The translations under genes and the position numbers were made by a program. The notes under the pieces are model-generated. The model searched no databases. It worked only from the letters and a program-made list of their open reading frames with translations, and was not told the origin of the DNA. A DNA stretch of 64,000 nt from Rhodococcus globerulus NBRC 14531 (GTDB lineage: Bacteria > Actinomycetota > Actinomycetes > Mycobacteriales > Mycobacteriaceae): positions 744,001 through 808,000 of the forward strand of contig NZ_BCWX01000003.1 in the NCBI RefSeq assembly GCF_001894805.1, written 5' to 3'. Numbering within the stretch: position 1 is the first letter of the stretch; each line of letters begins with the position of its first letter. Positions 19,889 to 27,056 of this stretch are shown in pieces.

Positions 19889-20973
19889 CTATCGCAGTCA
19901 ACGAGAGCGAGAAGACTGCGGAACTGATCGACGAATCGCTGGCGGAGAAACAGAAGCAACCGGCCGGACTTGTCGAAACGAATTCGCGTCGAACCTTGGG
20001 GCTTGTTGTCTGCCTGGCAGTTCTCGGATGTGTTGTGCTCGTGAGTATCGCTGTCGGATCGAAGACCATTCCGTTCGGGACCGTCGTCGACGCGTTGATC
20101 AACTATGACGATTCCAACGATCACGTGATCATTCGTGATCTGCGATTGCCTCGCACACTGCTGGGCCTGCTGGTGGGCATGGCGTTAGGCGTAGCCGGTG
20201 CACTGATTCAGGCGATGACTCGAAACCCATTGGCGGACCCTGGAATTCTGGGTGTCAATGCCGGTGCGGGATTTGCGATGGTGGTTGCAGTCGCGGTGTT
20301 CGGGCTGACCAGCATCTGGTCGTACATCTGGTTCGCGTTCATCGGCGCGGTGATCGCGACCGTCATCGTGTACACATTGGGCTCGATCGGACGAGGCGGC
20401 GCCACTCCGATCCGGCTCACCCTTGCCGGCGTGGCAATCGGATCGGTGCTCGGCGGCATCTCGTCCGGAATCACCTTGCTCAACCCGACGGCATTCGACC
20501 AGATGCGTCAGTGGAACGCAGGTTCTCTCAGCGGTCGATCCTTGGACATCGTGCTGGCTGTGACACCGTTCATCCTGATCGGGCTCGTACTGGCGCTGGC
20601 TCTCGCGCGGCAACTCAACGCCGTCGCTCTCGGTGACGATCTGGCGCGTTCCCTCGGTGCCAACATCACCCGTACCCGTGTGATCGGGGTTGTTGCCGTG
20701 ACCCTGTTGTGCGGCGCGGCCACTGCAGCTGCTGGTCCCATCGGGTTTGTCGGACTGATGGTTCCACACGTTGCCCGCTGGTTCGTCGGACCGGATCAAC
20801 GCTGGATTCTTCCGTACACGATGGTATGCGCGCCGATCCTGCTCCTTGCCTCCGATGTGGTCGGACGAATCGTGCTGCGCCCCGGTGAACTTCAAGTTGG
20901 CATCGTCACGGCCTTCATCGGTGCTCCGGTACTGATCCTGCTGGTGCGCCGAAGCAAGGTGAGCGGCCTGTGA
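19885..20973 (+). CDS. FecCD-family iron-siderophore ABC permease
   Basis: This 362-residue permease has an N-terminal cytosolic tail of about 30 residues and then roughly nine to ten membrane spans. FecCD hallmarks are present: RDLRLPRTLLGLLVGMALGVAGAL, TRNPLADPGILGVNAGAG, and the ATPase-contact loop region GDDLARSLG followed by TAAAGPIGFVGLMVPHVAR. It starts with GTG/ATG-type overlap on the reductase stop (4 bases) and overlaps the next permease by four bases. With its partner it forms the heterodimeric channel for ferric-siderophore import. Confidence 0.95.
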   Translation: MTIAVNESEKTAELIDESLAEKQKQPAGLVETNSRRTLGLVVCLAVLGCVVLVSIAVGSKTIPFGTVVDALINYDDSNDHVIIRDLRLPRTLLGLLVGMALGVAGALIQAMTRNPLADPGILGVNAGAGFAMVVAVAVFGLTSIWSYIWFAFIGAVIATVIVYTLGSIGRGGATPIRLTLAGVAIGSVLGGISSGITLLNPTAFDQMRQWNAGSLSGRSLDIVLAVTPFILIGLVLALALARQLNAVALGDDLARSLGANITRTRVIGVVAVTLLCGAATAAAGPIGFVGLMVPHVARWFVGPDQRWILPYTMVCAPILLLASDVVGRIVLRPGELQVGIVTAFIGAPVLILLVRRSKVSGL

Positions 20974-22019
20974 GTATCGATTTCGGGCGCCCCACCACGG
21001 TGGTGCGCTCACCCAAGGAGGGCTGGTCGGCTCGGGTCGACGTCCGCACCGTCACCGTGTGCGTCGTACTTGTTGTCATCGGGTTGGGGATCGGCGTTAT
21101 CGCCCTGGGCAGTGGCGACTATCAGGTGCCGATCACCGATGTCCTTGGCGCGTTGTTCGGTGAGGCACCGGCGCGCATCCACATGGTTGTCGTGGAATGG
21201 CGTCTGCCACGGGTGTTGTTGGCGTTGATGCTCGGTGCGGCGTTGGGTATGAGCGGTGCGATCTTCCAGTCGCTCACCCGAAATCCGTTGGGCAGCCCCG
21301 ACATCATCGGCTTCAATTCCGGTGCATACACCGGCGCGCTTGTTGTCATTCTGCTGGTAGGCGGAACGTACTACGAGATCGCGGTGGGCGCGCTGGTCGG
21401 CGGAATCGCCACCGCGGCAGTTGTATACCTGCTCGCGTACAAACGCGGTGTGCAAGGTTTCCGTTTGATCATCGTGGGAATCGCGATCAGCGCGATGCTG
21501 GGATCGGTCAACACCTGGTTGATTCTCAAGGCCGAACTCGACGACGCGATGGCTGCCGCCGTGTGGGGAGCCGGTTCGTTGAACGGACTGGGATGGACCC
21601 AGGTGTGGCCGGTTGTCGTAGTCCTGGTTGTGCTGGTTCCGCTGATCTTGGTGCTGGGCAGGCGGATGCAGATGCTCGAGATGGGTGACGACGCGGCCAA
21701 GGCACTCGGGGTTCGAGCCGAACCCACGAGGCTGTCGTTGGTGGTTCTCGGTGTTGCGCTCACTGCGATGGTGACGGCGGCGGCCGGTCCCATCGGGTTT
21801 GTCTCCCTTGCCGCACCACAATTGGTGCGGCGACTGACCGGCAGTGCGGGTGTGACGCTCTTGCCTTCTGCCGCAATGGGTGGGGCGCTGCTGATGATCA
21901 GTGACTGGGTCGCACAGCGAGCTTTTGCCCCGACACAGTTGCCTGTCGGAGTTGTGACAGTGTCCATCGGCGGTATCTATTTCGTCTGGCTCCTCGCACG
22001 TGAGGCCCGCAAGCAGTGA
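20970..22019 (+). CDS. FecCD-family iron-siderophore ABC permease, second subunit
   Basis: This 349-residue permease pairs with the preceding one. It shows the same family marks: VEWRLPRVLLALMLGAALGMSGA, TRNPLGSPDIIGFNSGA, GDDAAKALGVR and TAAAGPIGFVSLAAPQLVRRL, with about nine hydrophobic spans after a short N-terminal tail. Its start overlaps the upstream stop by four bases. The last 14 bases of the gene are repeated about 31 bases downstream, in front of the ATPase gene, a small local duplication. Confidence 0.95.
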   Translation: MSIDFGRPTTVVRSPKEGWSARVDVRTVTVCVVLVVIGLGIGVIALGSGDYQVPITDVLGALFGEAPARIHMVVVEWRLPRVLLALMLGAALGMSGAIFQSLTRNPLGSPDIIGFNSGAYTGALVVILLVGGTYYEIAVGALVGGIATAAVVYLLAYKRGVQGFRLIIVGIAISAMLGSVNTWLILKAELDDAMAAAVWGAGSLNGLGWTQVWPVVVVLVVLVPLILVLGRRMQMLEMGDDAAKALGVRAEPTRLSLVVLGVALTAMVTAAAGPIGFVSLAAPQLVRRLTGSAGVTLLPSAAMGGALLMISDWVAQRAFAPTQLPVGVVTVSIGGIYFVWLLAREARKQ

Positions 22020-22073
22020 GCCCCGCCCATGCGATCCCCGCAAGCAGTGACCGGCGTAGGAATGAGGAAGAGC

Positions 22074-22910
22074 GTGAACGAAACCAGCGGGCAGAAGACA
22101 AATCGGCTGCGCGCCGAGGGCGTCACGATCGGATACGACAAGCGGGTCATCTCGCAGAACCTCAACGTCGACATCCCCGACGGCGGTTTCACCGTCATCG
22201 TCGGGCCGAATGCGTGCGGCAAATCGACGCTCCTGAGGGCGCTGTCTCGTTTGCTCAAGCCCAGCGCCGGCACTGTCCTGCTCGACGGCAAGGCGATCAC
22301 GTCGTATCCAGCCAAGGAAGTTGCTCGTCGGCTCGGGCTGCTACCGCAGACGTCGATCGCACCCGACGGCATCAAGGTCGCCGATCTTGTTGCGCGCGGC
22401 CGGTATCCGCATCAGAAACTGATTCGGCAGTGGTCGCGCGAGGATGAGGCAGCAGTCATCACTGCTATGGAGGCCACGAAGGTAACGGACTTGTCCGCCC
22501 GACTCGTCGACGAACTGTCAGGCGGGCAGCGTCAACGAGTGTGGGTTGCCATGGTTCTCGCGCAGCAGACGCCACTGGTGTTGCTGGACGAGCCGACTAC
22601 TTTCCTCGATATCGCGCATCAGATCGAATTGTTGGAGCTGTGCCGAGACCTGAACGAGAACGACGGTCACACGTTGGTAGCAGTGCTTCACGATCTGAAT
22701 CACGCGTGTCGCTACGGAACTCACATCATCGCCATGAAAGACGGCGCGGTTGTAGCCGAAGGCCCACCGGCCGAGATCATCACGGAAGAACTGGTGCAGG
22801 AGGTGTTCGGCATGGCGTGCCGCATCATCGACGATCCGGTTTCCCATACGCCACTGGTCATCCCGCTGGGACGGGAGCGGCAACGACGCATCGAAGGAGT
22901 GAAGGTATGA
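22074..22910 (+). CDS. Iron-siderophore ABC transporter ATP-binding protein
   Basis: This FepC-type ATPase energises the two FecCD permeases. It has Walker A GPNACGKST, signature LSGGQRQRVWVAMVLAQ, Walker B LVLLDEPTTFLD and H-loop VLHDLNHACRYGTHI, the last typical of the FepC/BtuD group. The frame is open from 22029 (ATG) and also has ATG 22062, but those lie in or next to a duplicated piece of the upstream gene. GTG 22074 has GAGGAAG a few bases upstream and was preferred; 22062 is the alternative. It overlaps the binding-protein gene by ATGA. Confidence 0.94.
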   Translation: MNETSGQKTNRLRAEGVTIGYDKRVISQNLNVDIPDGGFTVIVGPNACGKSTLLRALSRLLKPSAGTVLLDGKAITSYPAKEVARRLGLLPQTSIAPDGIKVADLVARGRYPHQKLIRQWSREDEAAVITAMEATKVTDLSARLVDELSGGQRQRVWVAMVLAQQTPLVLLDEPTTFLDIAHQIELLELCRDLNENDGHTLVAVLHDLNHACRYGTHIIAMKDGAVVAEGPPAEIITEELVQEVFGMACRIIDDPVSHTPLVIPLGRERQRRIEGVKV

Positions 22911-23935
22911 CACTCGTTTTGGACACGCAGGTCACCGATTTCGAGTGGGCGCAGATAGTCGATCGCATCTCGCGACGTCAATTCTTCGGTGGCGCAGCAG
23001 GTGTGGCAGCGGCACTCGCACTGAGCGCCTGCGGAACCTCGGATGCGGAATCCGAGGCGGTCGGGGACACTGTTCCGTACACGTGGGCCGAGTTCAGCGG
23101 CGCCGTTCCGCGCAGCCCCAAGCGTGTAGTGGTTCTCGACGGCCGGGTCGATCTCGAGTTCGCGATGATGATGGACTACCCGATCGTGGGGTCAGGCAAT
23201 TTCTGGTTCCCCGATGAAAGCGCCGGGTTTCAATTCCCCGGACGCGCTATCGAGGACGCGAGCTTCGTCAACGATGCCGGCGATTTCTCGACGAACTTCG
23301 AGGCGGTACTCGGCCTCGATCCCGATCTGATCGTGATGACTCATATCGGATACTCGAGCGACTGGTACGGCAACGAACGCTTGGCGTCCATTGCACCGCT
23401 CTTGGTGGTCGGAGACGATATCGAACCGATTGCGGGACACCCGGTTGATTGGCGGGGTGCGTTGCTGGCGCAGGCGCGTCATCTCGATCGTGTTGCCATC
23501 GCCGAGGCATCTATCGCCGAGTACGAGCGCAAGCTCGCCGAGTTGCGTCCGTTGTTGCAGGACAAGCTCGGTGGGAAGAACCTGGTCTTCGGCGTCCAGA
23601 CGCCGACGGGTTTTGTTGTACACCAGCGAAATCTGCGGATCAGCGTGGCACTGGACTCCGGACTCGATGTTCTCTTCCGTGACGACAACAATTCCGAGAA
23701 CTCGTTCGAGGTGTCGTTCGAGCAACTCGATGTTCTGGCGCCGGCCGACGTGATCATCGCGCAGGCCAGAAACCAGGAAGCGCTTGACGTCATCAAGACG
23801 CAGCCGACGTGGCAGCGGTTACCCGTCGTGCAAGCGGGCAATGTGATCACGACGGACGCGCGGTACAACCAGGGATTTGCGCTCACATCGGCGATCTTCC
23901 TCGACGTTCTGGCGGATGCTGCCGGACGCTTCTGA
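22907..23935 (+). CDS. Siderophore-binding lipoprotein, Tat-exported (FepB/FhuD-like)
   Basis: This 342-residue substrate-binding protein has a long n-region, a twin-arginine motif (SRRQFF near residue 27), a hydrophobic stretch and a lipobox LSAC, so it is probably exported folded through Tat and then lipid-anchored. The mature part is a class III periplasmic binding protein: PKRVVVLDGRVDLEFAMMMDYPIVG, LGLDPDLIVMTHIGY, and a long central helix around the RKLAELRPLLQDKL segment. It captures ferric siderophore outside the membrane for the FecCD permeases. It is the last gene of the operon. The siderophore type is not predictable. Confidence 0.94.
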   Translation: MTLVLDTQVTDFEWAQIVDRISRRQFFGGAAGVAAALALSACGTSDAESEAVGDTVPYTWAEFSGAVPRSPKRVVVLDGRVDLEFAMMMDYPIVGSGNFWFPDESAGFQFPGRAIEDASFVNDAGDFSTNFEAVLGLDPDLIVMTHIGYSSDWYGNERLASIAPLLVVGDDIEPIAGHPVDWRGALLAQARHLDRVAIAEASIAEYERKLAELRPLLQDKLGGKNLVFGVQTPTGFVVHQRNLRISVALDSGLDVLFRDDNNSENSFEVSFEQLDVLAPADVIIAQARNQEALDVIKTQPTWQRLPVVQAGNVITTDARYNQGFALTSAIFLDVLADAAGRF

Positions 23936-24492
23936 CCCCGGCGCCCGAGATACGCACAACCACGATCGATCCGTCAGTCGACAACCAGACTCGCTGCCAC
24001 TAGTTCCGGCCTTATTGCCTCGAGACCGTGAATGACGCCCTGCTCGTGATCGCGTCATGCCATAGGTGGCGAACGCTGATCAGATCGTTGTAACGACGAC
24101 CGTTGGATCGGTCGTAGAAGTGGGTATCCAACGTCTCACCCGCGGCCCGGTGGTAAGCGCGCGAATGAATCAACGCCATCGAAACAGGATGGCGGCAGTC
24201 GGAAAGGTTGTACGGATCGTATTGTGCGCCTGATGGTGTGGGCGTTTGGCGCTGCAGGCGCGCCAGGACGGTAGGAATGCATCCGATACATCGGCTTGGA
24301 GAGAGTTGGCGGCGAATCGACGTGTCGCGGGAAGGCTTGGCTTTACGACAAGATCACGATCATGCTCGACGGCCTCGAAAGGCGTGTGGTCCGGTGACTT
24401 ATCTACTAACTTAGAAGGTAATGCCCGATTCATTCCGTTGCGGGTTATGGTTCAGATTGATTCGGGTGGTTGCTCCACGAGAGGCGAGGATC
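23936..24492. other. Intergenic region of about 560 bases, possibly with a gene remnant
   Basis: No convincing gene was found. On the minus strand an open frame without a start codon runs from about 24356 to a TAA at 24012-24014. Its reading includes AQYDPYNLSD, HSRAYHRAAGETLDTHFYDR and RRYNDLISVRHLWHD, a composition less like chance GC-rich translation than its surroundings, so it could be the end of a decayed gene. The plus strand holds the promoter for the SnoaL-like gene. Confidence 0.3.
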
Positions 24493-24996
24493 ATGGATCT
24501 CGAAGCGATTGTGCACATCCAACGGCTCAAGTACCGATATGCGCGTTCGTTGGATACTAAATCCTGGGTCGAATTCGCAGACACCCTGACGGTTGACGCC
24601 ACCGCAATCTACGGTGAGCAACTCAGTTTCGACTCCCGTGATTCTTTTGTGTCTTTCCTCGAGAACACTCTCGGCTCCCATGTCATCACCGAGCATCAGT
24701 GTGGCCAACCGGAGATCGACGTCGACGGTGACACAGCCACCGGGGTGTGGTGCCTCGCCGATACCGTCGTGGTGCCGGAGGACGGCATGCTGATGCGCGG
24801 TTCGGCTTTTTATCACGACAGGTATGCCCTGTGCAGCGACGGTAAGTGGAGGATCTCGCATACCAGTTACGAGCGGACCTGGGAGTCGGTGATGTCGCTC
24901 TCGGACATGCCGAGCTTTCGGCTGACGTCGAACAAGTGGGCCATGTTGCAGCCGAACTCGTACGGTAACTCGATTCCGGCTGTGTCCGCAGGGTGA
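24493..24996 (+). CDS. SnoaL-like / nuclear-transport-factor-2 fold protein
   Basis: This 167-residue protein fits the SnoaL_4 type of NTF2-like fold. An N-terminal helix (AIVHIQRLKYRYARSLD), a charged loop (WVEFADTLTVDATAIYG), and strand segments ending in KWRISHTSYERTW match the usual cone-shaped ligand pocket. Family members include ring-hydroxylating dioxygenase small subunits, dehydratases and isomerases. ATG 24493 has AGGA just upstream; a longer in-frame start at 24421 lacks one. It overlaps the PdxH-like gene by four bases (GTGA), so the two probably act together. The reaction is unknown. Confidence 0.85.
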   Translation: MDLEAIVHIQRLKYRYARSLDTKSWVEFADTLTVDATAIYGEQLSFDSRDSFVSFLENTLGSHVITEHQCGQPEIDVDGDTATGVWCLADTVVVPEDGMLMRGSAFYHDRYALCSDGKWRISHTSYERTWESVMSLSDMPSFRLTSNKWAMLQPNSYGNSIPAVSAG

Positions 24997-25652
24997 CGGG
25001 CGAAGATATCCGGTCCTGGATTCGAGGACTGCCCGCGCTGACCGGGACACCCCCGCAGGCACCGTCGACCTTTCCCGACCGTCCGAACGACCTGTTCGTG
25101 GACTGGCTGCGTGAAGCCGTAGCCGCCGGTGTTCGCGAACCACACGTGTGCGCGCTGTCCACCGTCGACGAAAGCGGTGTCCCCGATACCCGCTACTTGA
25201 TCCTCAAAGATGTGACGGACGCTGGATTTTGGTTTTCCGGCAGCTCGGTTTCCATGAAGGGGATTGAGCTGCAAGCGAATCCGCATGCGTCATTGGCGTT
25301 CTACTGGCGCGAGCAAGGGCGTCAGATCCGAATCAGGGGATCAGTGGAAACCGAAACCGGGCCGGTCAGGGACGCTGACTTTGTCGAGCGCTCCGTCACA
25401 GCGAGAGCCGTGGCGGCAGCGAGCCGGACAAGTCAGGTACTGACCGACCCGGACGAGTACAACCGAGTTGTCGAAGAAGCCGTGGCGCGCATCGACAAAG
25501 ATCCAGGCTATGTCTGCGAGAACTGGCGTGCATGGTGCCTGGTTCCCGAAACGGTCGAGTTCTGGCAAGCGGACCAAGGCCGTCGGCACCAGCGGTGGCA
25601 GTATCGCCGCACCGAAAACGGCGATTATCTCCGTGAGGTCCTGTGGCCCTGA
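24993..25652 (+). CDS. Pyridoxamine 5'-phosphate oxidase-family flavoprotein (PdxH-like)
   Basis: This 219-residue protein carries the split-barrel FMN fold of PNPOx. It contains ALSTVDESGVPDTRYLILKD (the FMN-phosphate strand), the paired ANPHASLAFYWREQGRQIRI segment, and a C-terminal dimerisation domain with WQYRRTENGDYLREVLWP, which resembles the W...R..L.P ending of true PdxH proteins. Bona fide PdxH makes pyridoxal phosphate, but this copy is linked by GTGA overlap to a SnoaL-like gene, so a different flavin- or F420-dependent oxidation is possible. I name the family, not the substrate. Confidence 0.85.
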   Translation: MTGEDIRSWIRGLPALTGTPPQAPSTFPDRPNDLFVDWLREAVAAGVREPHVCALSTVDESGVPDTRYLILKDVTDAGFWFSGSSVSMKGIELQANPHASLAFYWREQGRQIRIRGSVETETGPVRDADFVERSVTARAVAAASRTSQVLTDPDEYNRVVEEAVARIDKDPGYVCENWRAWCLVPETVEFWQADQGRRHQRWQYRRTENGDYLREVLWP

Positions 25653-25661
25653 CCGGTCGTG

Positions 25662-26252
25662 CTACGTCGCGCTGATCTCCGGCGACACGAGGTTGACGAC
25701 GATGGACTGCCCGCCGAGCTTTGCGTGAATCTCGGGATGCTCGAACCCCGACGAGAGCAGGTAGCTGCCGAGCATGGTCAGTAGCTCGTCCAGATCAATC
25801 GTCGGATCCGACGAATGCGCACTGGACGGCGATGCCTGGTTGGCAAGAAGTTCGGTGTGGGTGAGGCGTCCGGCAACACGAACTGCGGCTACGCCCATGG
25901 CGTCGCGTCGGACAACGGTGCGGCTACGAGTCTCGAGGTTGCGCGACGATTCACGGGAAGGTGTGGGTGTTGCGGCAGGCATGGACGGGTCCTCTCCGCT
26001 GCTGTGTGCTGCGGTGCTGTAGGTGGGGAGTGCAGTGTCGTGAGTCGGAAGTGCAGTGCTGTCAGTCGGAAGTGCAAAGCTGAAGGCGTCGGTCGGCTTA
26101 CTTGGCGCAGGGTTGGCTGTTGCTGTGGAACTGGCGGAGCCGTTGGTGAGCCCACCATGTAATCCATTGGCGGGTCGATGTGCGGAACCGTTGGTGGCCC
26201 CGTTTGTCGACCCGGTGGGGTTACTTGCTCCATGCGAAGTCGTGTCTTCCAT
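25662..26252 (-). CDS. Hypothetical protein with low-complexity repeats
   Basis: This 196-residue protein has no family I recognise. The N-terminal ~110 residues are Ser/Thr/Asn/Pro-rich with short NG repeats and three heptads LPTDSTA, LPTHDTA, LPTYSTA in a row, encoded by 21-base repeats at about 26020-26085. The C-terminal ~85 residues look folded, with DPTIDLDELLTMLGSYLLSS and HPEIHAKLGGQSIVVNLV. ATG 26252 has AGGAG 6 bases upstream; a longer in-frame start at 26327 has none. There is no signal peptide or membrane span, so a cytosolic protein with a disordered arm is likely. Confidence 0.7.
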   Translation of the reverse strand: MEDTTSHGASNPTGSTNGATNGSAHRPANGLHGGLTNGSASSTATANPAPSKPTDAFSFALPTDSTALPTHDTALPTYSTAAHSSGEDPSMPAATPTPSRESSRNLETRSRTVVRRDAMGVAAVRVAGRLTHTELLANQASPSSAHSSDPTIDLDELLTMLGSYLLSSGFEHPEIHAKLGGQSIVVNLVSPEISAT

Positions 26253-26302
26253 CGTGCGCTCCTGATGCTGTGTGCTCCTGGTGCCCGTAGTCGGACAGGC
26301 CC

Positions 26303-26343
26303 GTAAACAGACCATAGGTTTGCACAATTTCAGTAAACATACC
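26303..26343. promoter_or_regulatory. Direct repeats GTAAACAKACC upstream of the repeat-rich gene
   Basis: GTAAACAGACC (26303-26313) and GTAAACATACC (26333-26343) differ at one base and are exactly 30 bases apart, about three helical turns, on one face of the DNA. A related inverted piece (GGTTTGC) lies between them. Position about 50-90 bases upstream of the gene start fits a regulator site; the regulator is unknown. Confidence 0.35.
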
Positions 26344-26373
26344 AGGAGTCGGTTTTGCCTAACGCGCCTTCGG

Positions 26374-26419
26374 CAGTGATCGCTACGCGGGTACCGCAGT
26401 GATCGCTACGCGGGTACCG
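26374..26419. repeat. Perfect 23-bp tandem duplication at the pnuC 3' end
   Basis: Bases 26374-26396 and 26397-26419 are identical copies, each beginning CAGTGATCGCTACGCGGGTA. The second copy contains the last pnuC codons and its TAG stop; the first lies just beyond the stop. Slippage is the likely origin. Confidence 0.85.
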
Positions 26420-27056
26420 CAGTGCGCCGTTGAATCTTCAGCCACGCCAGGAATCCCCACACGACAAAGAAGGCGTAAACGAGATAGAGGATCGCCGAAG
26501 GATAGTAGCCGGCGCGGAAGAGTAAGGGAACGCCCACCGCGTCGACGCCGATCCAGATGAGCCAGAACTCGGTCCAGCCGCGGGCCATGCCGTAGGTGGC
26601 GAGGATCGACCCGGTGAAGATCCAGGCTTCTGCCCACGCGCCGTACGAGCCGAGGACCGTGAAGACCCAGGCGAAAATCACTGTGCCACTTGCCATGACA
26701 GTGACCATCGCCAGACGTTCGCGCCGGGTCGCCCAGTGTGGCAACACTGCGTCGCCGGAACTGCGTGCACCGCGCCGCCACTGCATCCACCCGTAGATGC
26801 TGACGGTGATGAACAGCAACTGGCGGCCGGCTTGGCCGTAGAGGTTGAGCTCCTGCGGCGTATGGAACAGCGCACCCATGAACACGGTGAACAGCAAGGC
26901 ATTTCCGGCGATACCGACAGGCCATGCCCACACTGAACGCCGGGCCCCGGCAATTGCCGAGCCGATGCCGAAGGTGTTCCCGATGATCTCCCGCCACAAG
27001 ATCGTGGCGCTGCCGATGTGAAGTTCGGCGTCGAACAGCGCCTCGATCAGGCTCAT
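26406..27056 (-). CDS. pnuC: PnuC-family nicotinamide riboside transporter
   Basis: This 216-residue integral membrane protein has about seven hydrophobic spans and family landmarks: GNTFGIGSAIAGARRSVWAWPVGI, YGQAGRQLLFITVSIYGWMQW and the TEFWLIWIGVDAVGVPLL segment near the C-terminus. PnuC proteins facilitate uptake of nicotinamide riboside for NAD salvage; some PnuX/T variants carry riboflavin or thiamine. Its ATG overlaps the prfC stop (TGATG), so the two are co-translated. Upstream in-frame starts lie inside prfC and are unlikely. No NAD riboswitch was seen before it. Confidence 0.9.
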   Translation of the reverse strand: MSLIEALFDAELHIGSATILWREIIGNTFGIGSAIAGARRSVWAWPVGIAGNALLFTVFMGALFHTPQELNLYGQAGRQLLFITVSIYGWMQWRRGARSSGDAVLPHWATRRERLAMVTVMASGTVIFAWVFTVLGSYGAWAEAWIFTGSILATYGMARGWTEFWLIWIGVDAVGVPLLFRAGYYPSAILYLVYAFFVVWGFLAWLKIQRRTAVPA

